From assembly GCF_030811595.1 (NCBI RefSeq), contig NZ_JAUSRB010000002.1, positions 4,774,001 through 4,838,000 of the forward strand: a stretch of DNA of 64,000 nucleotides, written 5' to 3'. The notes below the pieces were generated by a model. It was not told the origin of the DNA. It did not search any database and saw nothing but the letters and a program-made list of their open reading frames with translations. A program made the position numbers and the translations under genes. Source of the DNA: Streptosporangium brasiliense. GTDB taxonomy: Bacteria; Actinomycetota; Actinomycetes; Streptosporangiales; Streptosporangiaceae. Of this stretch, positions 44,591-52,736 are shown in pieces. Numbering within the stretch: the first letter of the stretch is position 1; the number at the start of each line of letters is the position of its first letter.

Positions 44591-44888
44591 CGTGGGCGGC
44601 GTCCGGGAATCCTGGAGCGCCACCGTCACCTACGACGAGTACCAGGGCCGCAAGCGTGTCCGCATCATGGCGAGCGCCGACGACACCGGAGGCGCGGGCG
44701 TCGAGCGCGTCGAGTGGGCCCTCCAGCCCGGCGACACCGCCGAGCGGCCCGCGTACGCGACCTACGGCCTGCCCTTCCACTACATGAAGCCCGAGAACTC
44801 CTCCTCCGCGTGGACGCTGTACGTGCGCGCCATCGACAATGCGGGCAACATCGACAGCTCCTGCACGCAGATCCCGCTCGGCCTCCGA
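44583..44888 (+). pseudogene. Fragment of an Ig-like exported protein domain
   Basis: The plus-strand frame reads SWSATVTYDEYQGRKRVRIM, ASADDTGGAGVERVEWALQP and SSAWTLYVRAIDNAGNIDSS, a typical bacterial Ig-like/fibronectin-like module with the DNAGNI motif. It has no start, and the frame runs on antisense through the polyprenyl synthase gene, so the natural 3' end is missing. It is probably a fragment left by rearrangement. Confidence 0.45.
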
Positions 44889-44890
44889 GG

Positions 44891-45889
44891 TCAGGCGGAA
44901 CGCCCGCCCACCAGGTCGCAGAGCGACTCCAGGACCCGCCGCGCCGGCGAGTCGGGGAGCCGCTCCGCGGCGGCCCTGGCCCGCGCGGTGTGGCGCTCGG
45001 CCTCCAGGCGGGCCGAGTCCATGCCCGGCGAGGCCCGCAGCAGGTCGAGCGCCTCGGCGTGCAGCGCGGGGTCCGCCACGGGCCCGGACCCCAGGATCTC
45101 GCGCAGCCGTACGGCTCCCGGCTCCCGCAGGGCGTGCAGCATCGGCAGGGTGACCAGGCCGGCCCGCAGGTCGGTGCCCTGCGCCTTGCCCGAGCTGACC
45201 GGCGGCGACAGGATGTCGATGAGATCGTCGGAGAGCTGGAAGGCGACGCCGAGGGCCTCGCCGTACTCCGTCAGGGCCTCGACGACCCGGTCGTCCGCGC
45301 CGGCGCAGATGCCGCCGAGCCGCACCGCGAGCGCGATCAGCGCGGCCGACTTGTCGCGGACCACGTCGAGGTAGTGCTCGACCGCGTCCTCGCCGGGCCT
45401 GGGCCCCGCCACCTCCCTGACCTGGCCCCTGACCAGCCGCTCGAAGGCGTGCGCCTGCGCTCTCCTGGCGGGCTCGCCGAGGTCGAGGCTGACGGTGGCG
45501 CCGCGCGCGAACAGGTGGTCGCCGACCAGGATCGCGATCGTGTTGCCCCAGCGGACCTGGGCGCTGGGCACGCTGTGCCGCAGCGGCGCCTCGTCCATGA
45601 CGTCGTCGTGGTAGAGGGAGGCGGCGTGGATGAGCTCGACGGTCACCGCCGCGTCCAGCACCGACACGGTCTCGTAGTCGCCGAACTGCGCGCCGAGCAG
45701 CACGAGCAGCGGCCGCCACCGTTTGCCGCCCGCGTCGAGGAGATAGCCCGCGGCCTCGGCGATGAGCGGGTCGGGGGAGTCGGCGGCGACCGCGCGCAGC
45801 CGGGTCTCCACCTCCTCCATGCTCTTGCGCAGGTGCTCGGCCAGCTCGCCGCCGGCCGGGAGGAGGTGCTCCAGTGCGGATCCCCGCAT
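44891..45889 (-). CDS. Polyprenyl diphosphate synthase (trans-isoprenyl, long-chain)
   Basis: A 332-residue all-trans polyprenyl diphosphate synthase, probably making the menaquinone side chain. The first aspartate-rich motif is LYHDDVMDEAPLRHSVPSAQ (about 93-112), the second QLSDDLIDI (about 217-225), with GGKRWRPLL for substrate binding. The residues two and three before DDVMD are small/hydrophobic (SLYHDD), as in long-chain (C35-C50) synthases. GGGGAGA precedes the ATG. Chain length cannot be fixed from sequence alone. Confidence 0.92.
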   Translation of the reverse strand: MRGSALEHLLPAGGELAEHLRKSMEEVETRLRAVAADSPDPLIAEAAGYLLDAGGKRWRPLLVLLGAQFGDYETVSVLDAAVTVELIHAASLYHDDVMDEAPLRHSVPSAQVRWGNTIAILVGDHLFARGATVSLDLGEPARRAQAHAFERLVRGQVREVAGPRPGEDAVEHYLDVVRDKSAALIALAVRLGGICAGADDRVVEALTEYGEALGVAFQLSDDLIDILSPPVSSGKAQGTDLRAGLVTLPMLHALREPGAVRLREILGSGPVADPALHAEALDLLRASPGMDSARLEAERHTARARAAAERLPDSPARRVLESLCDLVGGRSA

Positions 45890-45952
45890 ATCCGTCTCCC
45901 CGAATCATGAAATTTCAGGACTGGGGTGGACTCTAGCGCTTCATGATCGGCC

Positions 45953-46068
45953 GAGCTCCCGCCCCGGTCGCGGCGGCCCACGGTCAGGAGCCGAGGTGGC
46001 TCGCGGTCGCGGTCAGGAGTCGCGCCGGCCTACGGTCGCGGTCAGGAGCCGAGGTGGCCCGCCGTCAG
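45953..46068. repeat. 29-bp-period tandem repeat reaching into a gene end
   Basis: GGTCAGGAG recurs at 45982, 46011 and 46040, exactly 29 bases apart, with partial conservation between; the copies at 45982 and 46040 share 19 bases. The last copy holds the stop codon and last codons of the thioesterase gene (TGA on the minus strand at 46042-46044). Confidence 0.75.
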
Positions 46069-46494
46069 GACCAGCGGCTGGATGGACTCGCGCAGGGCCG
46101 GGCTCATCGGGCTCGGCCGCAGCGTGGCGGGGTCCAGCCTGACCTGGACGCGGCGGCCCTCGGCGTGCACGACGCCGTGGTCGGCCGACAGCACGCGGAA
46201 GCCGTACACCACGCTGGTCGTGCCGAGGTGCTCCACCCAGAAGTGCACCGCGGCCGTGCCCACGGTGCTGATCGGCACGTGGTAGGTGATGGAGAACTCG
46301 CGCACCACGAAGAAGATCTCGGCGAAGTGGGGGCGGGTCGGGTCGAAGGCCCAGCCGTGCTCCGCCCAGTAGCCGGACAGGGCCCGCTCCAGCAGCAGGA
46401 CGTAGCGGGCGTTGTGCACCACGCCCATGGCGTCGAGGTCTTCGAAGTGGATCTGCACGGGCTGGATGTGCCCGATCTGCAGGGCGGTCGTCAT
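46042..46494 (-). CDS. Acyl-CoA thioesterase, 4-hydroxybenzoyl-CoA thioesterase-like hotdog fold
   Basis: A 150-residue hotdog-fold thioesterase. The catalytic segment FEDLDAMGVVHNARY (about 17-31) carries the Asp and the HNxxY motif typical of the YbgC/4HBT family. The remainder (EFSITYHVPISTVGTAAVHF) forms the sheet. It starts one base after the TetR regulator stop, so both are co-transcribed and the regulator probably controls this gene. The acyl substrate is not evident. Confidence 0.9.
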   Translation of the reverse strand: MTTALQIGHIQPVQIHFEDLDAMGVVHNARYVLLLERALSGYWAEHGWAFDPTRPHFAEIFFVVREFSITYHVPISTVGTAAVHFWVEHLGTTSVVYGFRVLSADHGVVHAEGRRVQVRLDPATLRPSPMSPALRESIQPLVLTAGHLGS

Positions 46495-46495
46495 G

Positions 46496-47125
46496 TCAGG
46501 CCTCCGGGAGGATGCTGGGGTCGGTCGCGAGCGCCCGGAGCCGGTCGAGCACGGCGCGGCGGGCGTATCGGTGGCTGTGCTCGTGGTGGAGAAGGTGGGT
46601 GTGGACGACCACGGCCGCGCCGAGCGCCTCGATCTCGAAGGCGAGCAGGCCGGGGTCGGTGCCGGGCCGCAGCTCGCCGAGCTCGACGGCCCGCCCGGCC
46701 AGCCGGGTCAGCAGGTCCATCCAGCTGTCGACGGCGGCGGCGATGGCGTCGTGGACCGGGCCCGGCCGGTCGTCGAACTCCCCGTCGACGGCGCGGAAGA
46801 AGCAGCCGCCGGGCAGCTGCGCGGAGGCGTAGAAGGCCAGGCGGTGCTCATGCAGGGCCCACAGCTTGCGCACCCTCCCGGGCGCGCGCAGGGCCGGCTC
46901 GATGATCTGCTCGACCCACTGCTGCCGGGCCTGCTCCACGATCGCGAGCTGGAGTGCCTGCTTATCCGGCCAATGTGTGAAAAGTCCGGATTTGCTGACG
47001 CCGAGAGTCTGGGCGAGCCGGGCCAGTGACAGGCCGTCGAGCCCTTCCACCGAGGCCAGCCTGACGGCGGTGTCGAGCACCGCCTGGCGGGTCCGCTCAC
47101 CGCGCTGGAGCCGTCCGTCGATCAC
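46496..47125 (-). CDS. TetR/AcrR-family regulator
   Basis: A 209-residue repressor-type protein. HTH at about 10-55 (TRQAVLDTAVRLASVEGLDG, SLARLAQTLGVSKSGLFTHW), then a TetR C-terminal ligand domain with QLPGGCFFRAVDGEFDDRPGP, seen in YfiR-like regulators. A perfect 12-bp palindrome lies about 25 bases upstream and is the probable autoregulatory operator. Confidence 0.92.
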   Translation of the reverse strand: MIDGRLQRGERTRQAVLDTAVRLASVEGLDGLSLARLAQTLGVSKSGLFTHWPDKQALQLAIVEQARQQWVEQIIEPALRAPGRVRKLWALHEHRLAFYASAQLPGGCFFRAVDGEFDDRPGPVHDAIAAAVDSWMDLLTRLAGRAVELGELRPGTDPGLLAFEIEALGAAVVVHTHLLHHEHSHRYARRAVLDRLRALATDPSILPEA

Positions 47126-47150
47126 GCCGTCACTCTAGCAAACAATATGA

Positions 47151-47162
47151 CCGACCGGTCGG
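47151..47162. promoter_or_regulatory. Palindromic operator of the TetR/thioesterase operon
   Basis: CCGACCGGTCGG is a perfect palindrome of the type bound by TetR-family repressors (ACCGACCGGTCGGT-like), inside an AT-rich promoter stretch (AACAATATGA...ACTTATTTT). Confidence 0.65.
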
Positions 47163-47261
47163 ACTTATTTTGGGGCGGGCCTCCTCCCGGGCCTGGACCC
47201 GGACCCGCGCGGGCCGGCCCGGGCCGTACGGGCCGGTGGCTCCGTACGGCCCGGGCGGGCG

Positions 47262-48416
47262 TCAGGTGCGGAACGGGCCGCTGACGCAGTAGGTGATCCC
47301 TCCGGAGGAGGATCCGGAGGTGCCGCGCTGGGAGGAGAAGTAAAGGCGGTCGCCGGCGGGGTTGAAGGCGGGGCCGGTGATCTCCGAGGAGCCCTGGCCG
47401 TTGATCCGCAGGAAGGGGGAGATCTTGTCGTCCGGGGTGATCAGGCAGATCTCCATGTTGCCGCCGTCCTCGGCCACGTAGAGGTCCCCGGAGGCCGAGC
47501 CGGTGAGGTTGTCCACCCCGGTCAGCGGCGCCGTACCGGGGCTGACGAGGTTGTCGTCGTAGGCGAGCTCGTAGGTGCCGGCGGCGACGTCGACCTGCCA
47601 GACCCGGTTGTCGCCCTTGGTGGTGAACCACACGGTGTCGTTGGCGTAGTAGCAACCCTCGCCGCCGTTGAAGGGTTTGGAGCCGGAGACCTGGCTGCGG
47701 GTCGCGGTCGGGGAGCCGCCGGGGTCGGGGACGTCGGCCCAGGTGAAGGCGCCGGAGGTGGTCGAGCCCGCGCGGAGCACCTGCAGCCTGCCGGACGACA
47801 GGTCGCCCCAGGTCGCCGGGACGAACCGGTAGAACCGGCCGTCGGTCTCGTCCTCGGTCAGGTAGACGACCTTGCGGACCGGGTCGGCCGCCGCCGCCTC
47901 GTGCTTGAAGCGGCCCAGGGCCGGACGCTGCACCGCGGCGCCGCCGAAGGGGTGGGTCTCGTAGACGTAGCCCCGGCTGACCTCCTCGCACGACAGCCAG
48001 GTGTTCCACGGCGTCGCGCCGCCGGCGCAGTTCTGCCGGGTGCCCGACAGGATCGAGACCGCGGAGACGACGACGCCGCCGGAGTCGAAGCGGATCGCCG
48101 AGGCGCCGCCGCCGGGGTTGACCTCGGAGTTGGACACGTAGATCCATCCGCCGTCGTCGGCGAAGCAGGCGCCGCCGTCGGGGGCGCTGTGCCAGGTGTA
48201 GGAGGTGCCGGGGACCGTCTGCCCGGACCGGGCGATCACCTGGCTGGTGAAGCCCGCCGGGAGCTGGATGCCGTTGCCGTCGGCGGCCAGCAGGGGCCCG
48301 TAGGGGCCGGGGGCGTTCTGGGCGGGGGCCGCGAGGGCGTCCTGCCAGAGGCTGCCGGTGAAGGCCAAGGTGCCGGCGCCGAGGGCCGAGGCGCGGAGGA
48401 ATGTACGACGTTCCAT
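47262..48416 (-). CDS. Exported PhoX-like (DUF839) protein
   Basis: A 384-residue protein with a twin-arginine signal, MERRTFLRASALGAG. It matches the PhoX/DUF839 beta-propeller family: IQLPAGFTSQVIARSGQTV, DGGACFADDGGWIYVSNSEV, TPWNTWLSCEEV, GRFKHEAAAADP, VYLTEDETDGRFYRFVP. Calcium/iron-dependent PhoX phosphatases use such acidic residues (Glu in SCEE and EDE); the protein is shorter than E. coli-type PhoX, so phosphatase activity is a guess. ATG 48416 has GAGAGGT upstream; an in-frame start at 48431 would put the RR motif further in. Confidence 0.88.
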   Translation of the reverse strand: MERRTFLRASALGAGTLAFTGSLWQDALAAPAQNAPGPYGPLLAADGNGIQLPAGFTSQVIARSGQTVPGTSYTWHSAPDGGACFADDGGWIYVSNSEVNPGGGASAIRFDSGGVVVSAVSILSGTRQNCAGGATPWNTWLSCEEVSRGYVYETHPFGGAAVQRPALGRFKHEAAAADPVRKVVYLTEDETDGRFYRFVPATWGDLSSGRLQVLRAGSTTSGAFTWADVPDPGGSPTATRSQVSGSKPFNGGEGCYYANDTVWFTTKGDNRVWQVDVAAGTYELAYDDNLVSPGTAPLTGVDNLTGSASGDLYVAEDGGNMEICLITPDDKISPFLRINGQGSSEITGPAFNPAGDRLYFSSQRGTSGSSSGGITYCVSGPFRT

Positions 48417-48808
48417 TGACGGACCTCTCATGTGAGGATCAACAGGACCGTTCCCCGATCGTCCCGAGGCTAGAAGCGCCGGTGAACGGCCACCCGTGCG
48501 CGCGGTTAACGGGATATGTCCTGCCCGTACTGATTGCCCGCCACGCCGTCCGCGGGGTCCAGGGCGGTCCGGGGCCGTGACGGCGCCGGACGGGCGCTGT
48601 CCGGCGTGCGGCGATGTCGTGGGCGCTGTCCGGCATGCGGCGTTGTCATGGGCGTCGTCCGGCGTGCGGCGATGTCGCGGTGGCGACGAACAGCATTCGC
48701 GCCATGCACACCGTTCGCCTTTCCGTACGGCGTTCGCGAGGGAGTGGGCGCGATATACGATCGGCGGATGACCGACATCCGGCTCCGCCGTGGCGCAGGC
48801 CTCGCCGG
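48417..48808. promoter_or_regulatory. Divergent region with 29-bp tandem repeats and a probable leaderless promoter
   Basis: It lies between the PhoX-like gene and the TetR gene. It holds three 29-bp units (48592-48678) and TACGAT (48756-48761), a good -10 element six bases before ATG 48768, which suggests a leaderless transcript starting at that ATG. Confidence 0.55.
48592..48678. repeat. Three tandem 29-bp repeats
   Basis: Units 48592-48620, 48621-48649 and 48650-48678, of the pattern GGGCG..GTCCGGCGTGCGG..., differ from each other by 2-4 bases. They lie upstream of the TetR/MFS operon and downstream of no gene end. Confidence 0.85.
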
Positions 48809-49489
48809 GTGAGCGCTCCGCGGCCCGTCCTGAGCAGGGATCTCATCGTCGCCGCCGGGCTGCGGATCCTCGACGCCGAGGGGCTCGACGCGCTGAGCAT
48901 GCGCCGGGTCGCCCAGGAGCTCGGCACCGGCCCCGCCTCCCTCTACGCCCACGTGGAGAACAAGGAGGAGCTGCTCGGTCTGGTCTACGACGAGGTCATG
49001 GGTGAGATCCGGACCTCCGAGCCCGAGCCGGAGCGCTGGCTGGAGCAGCTCAGGGAGCTGGTCATGGAGACGTTCCGGGTGTTCGGCTCCCACGCCGACA
49101 TCGCCAAGGTCGCTCTGTCCACCATCCCGGCCGGGCCCAACGCCCTGCGGGTCGGCGAGGCACAGCTGGCCATCATGCTCGCCGGAGGGGTGCCGCCCAA
49201 GGTCGCCGCCCTGATGGTCGACCGGCTCGGCCTCTACGTCTGCTCCGACACCTACGAGGGCTCGCGGCGCGCCGGCGGCGAGGACCCGGCGAGTTTCACG
49301 GGGGAGCTCTCCGGCCAGATCGAGGAGTTCTGCCGCAGCCTGCCCGCCGACCGCTTCCCCGACCTCGTCGCCCAGGTCGGCAACCTGGTGGACGCCCGCG
49401 GCGTCGAGCGCTTCGAGTTCGGCCTGGACCTGATCCTGCGCGGCCTGCTCTCCCATGTCGAGGCGGCGGGTCCTACGACCAAGGGCTGA
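48809..49489 (+). CDS. TetR-family regulator with tetracycline-repressor-like C-terminus
   Basis: A 226-residue regulator: HTH at about 8-52 (DLIVAAGLRILDAEGLDALS, MRRVAQELGTGPASLYAHVE), then a TetR_C_1 domain. The GTG at 48809 has no good ribosome site. An ATG at 48768 in another frame (MTDIRLRRG, then stop at 48812) would give a typical start MTDIRLRRG-RRPRRVSAPRP if one base were added near 48793, so the gene may carry a frameshift. It is followed by the exporter gene 48 bases on, a common regulator-pump pair. Confidence 0.85.
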   Translation: MSAPRPVLSRDLIVAAGLRILDAEGLDALSMRRVAQELGTGPASLYAHVENKEELLGLVYDEVMGEIRTSEPEPERWLEQLRELVMETFRVFGSHADIAKVALSTIPAGPNALRVGEAQLAIMLAGGVPPKVAALMVDRLGLYVCSDTYEGSRRAGGEDPASFTGELSGQIEEFCRSLPADRFPDLVAQVGNLVDARGVERFEFGLDLILRGLLSHVEAAGPTTKG

Positions 49490-49537
49490 CCTGCGGGACC
49501 GATGCCCGGGGCGGAGTGGCGCCCGTACTGTCTGATC

Positions 49538-50890
49538 ATGACTGCTACGACGGTTCTCGCCCCATCCGAGGGGATATTCGCCCAGCGCTACCGCGCCCTG
49601 ACGGTCGGCATGGTCGCATTGATCGTCCTGGTGGCCTTCGAGGCGCTCGCCGTGGCGACGGCCATGCCGGTCGTGGGCCGCGAGCTCGACGGGCTCGCGC
49701 TGTACGCCCTGGCCTTCAGCGGGTCACTGGCCGCCGCGATGGTCGCCACCGTGCTGGGCGGGCGCTGGGCCGACCTCCGAGGACCGGTCGCCCCCCTCTG
49801 GGCGGGGGTGGGCGCCTTCGCCGTGGGGCTCGTGATCGCGGGAGTGGCGCCCACCATGGACCTGTTCATCCTGGGCCGGTTCGTGCAGGGCTTCGGCGGA
49901 GGGATCTTCCAGGTCTCGATGTACGTGCTGGTGTCACGGATCTACCCGGCGGCCATGCACCCCAAGGTCTTCTCCGTCTTCGCCGGAGCCTGGGTGGTGC
50001 CGTCCATGGTCGGGCCGGCGATCACCGGCATCGTGGTGGAGCAGTTGGGCTGGCGCTGGGTCTTCCTGGGGGTGCCGCTGCTCGTCGCCCCCGCGGCCCT
50101 GCTGCTGTGGCGGGGCCTGTCCACCACGCCGGCCGGGGACGGCCCCGAGGTGGGCGAGCGCACCTCCATCATGCGGCGGCTGGGCTGGGCGGCGCTGACG
50201 GCCGTGGGCGCCGCGCTCATGCAGTACGGCGGAGCGGCGCGCGGCGCCGGGCTGATCCTGCTGGCCGCCGGACTGCTCGTCCTGGTGCTCACGCTGCCCC
50301 GGCTGCTGCCGCCCGGCACCCTGCGCGCCGCGCGGGGCCTGCCCTCGGTGATCGCCCTGCGCGGGATCGCCGCCGGCACCGTCTTCGGCGGCGAGGTGTT
50401 CCTGCCGCTCATGCTCACCGGGGAGCGCGGTCTGTCGCCCGCCCAGGCCGGGATGGTGCTCACCGGTGGCGCGCTCGCCTGGTCCTTCGGCTCGTGGGTC
50501 GTCGGGCGCAAGCGCTACGACCGGGTCCTGATCCTGCGGACCGGCCCCGCCCTGATCGCCACGGGCATCGTGCTGATGGCCCTGACCGTCTTCGCGGACG
50601 TCCCCGTGGCCCTGGCCTTCGTCGGCGAGGCCGTGCTCGGGTTCGGCATCGGGATCGTCTACCCGACGCTGTCGGTGCTCGTCCTGGAGCTGTCGCGCCC
50701 CGGTGAGGAGGGTGAGAACAGCGCCTCGATGGGGATCGGGGAGTCGGTCTTCACGGTGGTCACGGTCGCCGTCGTCGGCGCGATCGTCGCGGCCTTCGGC
50801 ACGGCCGGGCCCGTCTACCTCGTGTGCTTCGCGCTGACCGCGCTCATGGCGAGCACGGGCGTGCTGGTCGCGGGCCGGTTCAGGGACTGA
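49538..50890 (+). CDS. MFS transporter (drug:H+ antiporter type)
   Basis: A 450-residue major-facilitator protein with about 12-14 hydrophobic spans. Motif A-like GGRWADLRGPVAPLW follows span 2; VVPSMVGPAITGIVVEQLGWRWVFL in span 5 is the antiporter motif C region. Its best guess is efflux of a small toxic compound controlled by the upstream TetR protein. ATG 49538 lacks a close Shine-Dalgarno; an in-frame ATG at 49502 would add 12 residues. Confidence 0.9.
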   Translation: MTATTVLAPSEGIFAQRYRALTVGMVALIVLVAFEALAVATAMPVVGRELDGLALYALAFSGSLAAAMVATVLGGRWADLRGPVAPLWAGVGAFAVGLVIAGVAPTMDLFILGRFVQGFGGGIFQVSMYVLVSRIYPAAMHPKVFSVFAGAWVVPSMVGPAITGIVVEQLGWRWVFLGVPLLVAPAALLLWRGLSTTPAGDGPEVGERTSIMRRLGWAALTAVGAALMQYGGAARGAGLILLAAGLLVLVLTLPRLLPPGTLRAARGLPSVIALRGIAAGTVFGGEVFLPLMLTGERGLSPAQAGMVLTGGALAWSFGSWVVGRKRYDRVLILRTGPALIATGIVLMALTVFADVPVALAFVGEAVLGFGIGIVYPTLSVLVLELSRPGEEGENSASMGIGESVFTVVTVAVVGAIVAAFGTAGPVYLVCFALTALMASTGVLVAGRFRD

Positions 50891-50991
50891 CCCCGTGGCA
50901 CTATGGGAAGAACGCCGCCCTCCTCCGCGTTGAGGGGGAGTCCCGCCTCCGGGCGGGATTCGCGTTTTCCGAGCAGAGATGAGGGAAATTC

Positions 50992-51996
50992 ATGCCGCGC
51001 GTGCGCGAGCTTGAGATGTTCCGCCTGGTCCTGCCGTACGGCAGGCGGCCGGAGAGCATCCTCGTCCGGCTCACCGACTACGGGGGCATGACCGGTTGGG
51101 GAGAGGTCGTCGACCCCGACCCGAAGACCTGGGCCTCCCTGGAGGAGGGGCTCGCCCACGCGCTGATCGGCGTCGACTGGGAGCACCCCGACGAGCTGGG
51201 CGCCGTCCCCGGCGGCCCCGCGGCCGACATGGCCTGCTGGGACCTGTGGGCCAGGATGCGCGGGGTGCCGCTCTCCCACGCGCTGGGCGGCAGCCGCACC
51301 TCGCTGATGGCCACCGTCAGGATCGGCGCCGAGCGCAACCTGGAGAGCCTGGTCGCGCGGGTCAACCGCCATGTCTGCGCCGGCTACGCCCACATCACCC
51401 TGGACGTCCACCCCGGCTGGGACATCGAGCCGCTGCGCGCCGTCCGCCAGGCGTACCCGGCGCTGGGTATCGGTGTGGACGCCCGTGGCGCCTACACCGA
51501 CGTCGGCGCCCTGGAGGCGCTGGACGCCTACACGCTCTCGTCCATCGAGCGCCCGTTCGCCGGCCTCGCCGACCACGCCGACCTGCAGGAGCGGGTCGCC
51601 GCCCCGGTCCTGCTCGAGGTGTCCTCGCTGGCCGAGCTCGACGAGGCCATCCTCGTCGGGGCGGGCCGGGCGCTGCTGCTGCGCCCGGCCGTCCTGGGCT
51701 CCCTGCGCGAGGTGCGGCGGGTCCACGACCGCGCCCTGGCGGCGGGCTGGGAGATCGCCTGCGCCGGCGGCCAGGGCACCGGCCTGGCCCGGGCGGCCAC
51801 GGTGGCCGCGGCCAGCCTGCCCGGCTGCGGCCTGCCCTGCGACGTGGCCGAGCCGCCGCGCAGCGCGCAGATCGTCACCCCGCCGGTCGGCGCCTCCGGC
51901 GGCGTCGTGGCCGTGCCGCTCACCCAGCCGGGCCTCGGCCACACCGTCGACGTGGCCCGCGTCCGCCGTCTGGCCAAGGAGTCCTACGCCGCCTGA
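50992..51996 (+). CDS. Enolase-superfamily (mandelate racemase/MLE) protein with altered active site
   Basis: A 334-residue barrel protein resembling o-succinylbenzoate synthase/N-acylamino acid racemase: HITLDVHPGWDIEPLRAVRQ, IGVDARGAY, SIERPFA, CDVAEPPRS and LTQPGLGHTVD. The usual KxK motif before PGWD reads TLD, the distal lysine (NIKPGRVGG in relatives) reads LLRPAVLGS, and the third metal ligand (LDES) reads LEVS. Two metal-site acids (VDA and the E of ERP) remain. So racemase or dehydratase chemistry is unlikely, and a different or non-catalytic role is inferred. The ATG lacks a strong ribosome site. The organism's menaquinone OSBS should be elsewhere. Confidence 0.82.
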   Translation: MPRVRELEMFRLVLPYGRRPESILVRLTDYGGMTGWGEVVDPDPKTWASLEEGLAHALIGVDWEHPDELGAVPGGPAADMACWDLWARMRGVPLSHALGGSRTSLMATVRIGAERNLESLVARVNRHVCAGYAHITLDVHPGWDIEPLRAVRQAYPALGIGVDARGAYTDVGALEALDAYTLSSIERPFAGLADHADLQERVAAPVLLEVSSLAELDEAILVGAGRALLLRPAVLGSLREVRRVHDRALAAGWEIACAGGQGTGLARAATVAAASLPGCGLPCDVAEPPRSAQIVTPPVGASGGVVAVPLTQPGLGHTVDVARVRRLAKESYAA

Positions 51997-52150
51997 GCGC
52001 CGCCGGCGCTCTCCGGCAGCGGGGCGCCGACCGGTGTGCGAAGTGTTGTTGGCCGCAGCCGACGGTCTTCAAGTGGATAGAGTGCCTACTCGTCGCTGGC
52101 AACCGGTGTCCTCGCTTTGCGTGAATCCTCGAAAACACTGAGTTGAGCGC

Positions 52151-52490
52151 ATGCTGGACGGATTTGCTCCCTTACTGAACTACGTCGCCGGAATGATCCG
52201 CCGGCACCGCAAGGTGAACGGTCCGATCCTGTGGACCTCCAGAGCGCTGCCCGGCAAAGCCCACGACCTGAGCTCCCCCGGATCTGGGGCATCCTGCGCG
52301 AGCTGGAGACGGCCGGGATCATCACCCTGGCCGGCAAGGCGTACCAGAGAGCCCAGGACCCGGTCGTCACCCCGTACAAGGGCAAGAACAAGCCCAAGTC
52401 CCCAAGGCGGGCCAACCGCTCCCACGCCGAGCTCCGTGGTCCTGGTGAACGCGCGAACGCGCAGCTGAAGAGCTGGAAGATCCTCTGCGC
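52151..52490 (+). pseudogene. Degenerate transposase (IS5-family-like DDE) remnant
   Basis: Two adjacent frames reconstruct the C-terminal part of an actinobacterial DDE transposase: GPILWTSRALPGKAHDLSS (frame of 52151), then after a shift near 52275 RIWGILRELETAGIITLAGK, YQRAQDPVVTPYKGKNKP and GERANAQLKSWKIL. These match the conserved end of such transposases (ADKGYQG...PYKGRNKP...APGERANAQLKSWRILRK). The similarity ends at about 52490, where a toxin fragment begins. The N-terminal half is mostly deleted; no terminal inverted repeats were found. Confidence 0.75.
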
Positions 52491-52493
52491 AGC

Positions 52494-52580
52494 GACACCT
52501 GCTTGGGTGACGCAGATGAACAGGTTTCGGAGCGTGTTGCCGTAGAGGGCGTCGGCGTCATGGATCATAACGAAGGTCAT
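52494..52580 (-). pseudogene. 5' fragment of a PIN-domain toxin gene
   Basis: Minus-strand MTFVMIHDADALYGNTLRNL then FICVTQAGV matches the beginning of VapC-like PIN ribonucleases of actinobacteria (DADALYGNTLRD, with the first catalytic aspartates). It is cut off at the transposase remnant. The ATG lies just after the antitoxin stop, the usual toxin-antitoxin overlap. Confidence 0.6.
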
Positions 52581-52582
52581 TT

Positions 52583-52711
52583 TCAGAGGCCAAGCCCTTG
52601 GCCGAGTGTGGTGAGATCGTCAGCGGCAGTCCGTCGTTTCAGATCATCGCGCCGTCTGTACTCCATGAGACCTTCAGCGGTGATGCGACGGCGCCTTCCC
52701 ACCCTGGCCTT
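52583..52711 (-). pseudogene. 3' fragment of an excisionase-like antitoxin gene
   Basis: The minus-strand frame ending at 52583 reads KARVGRRRRITAEGLMEYRR then RDDLKRRTAADDLTTLGQGL, the C-terminal half of MerR/excisionase-type antitoxins that pair with PIN toxins. The DNA-binding N-terminal half is missing; upstream sequence belongs to a different gene. Confidence 0.6.
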
Positions 52712-52736
52712 GGATGATCGGAGTGGCGGCGGGTGG

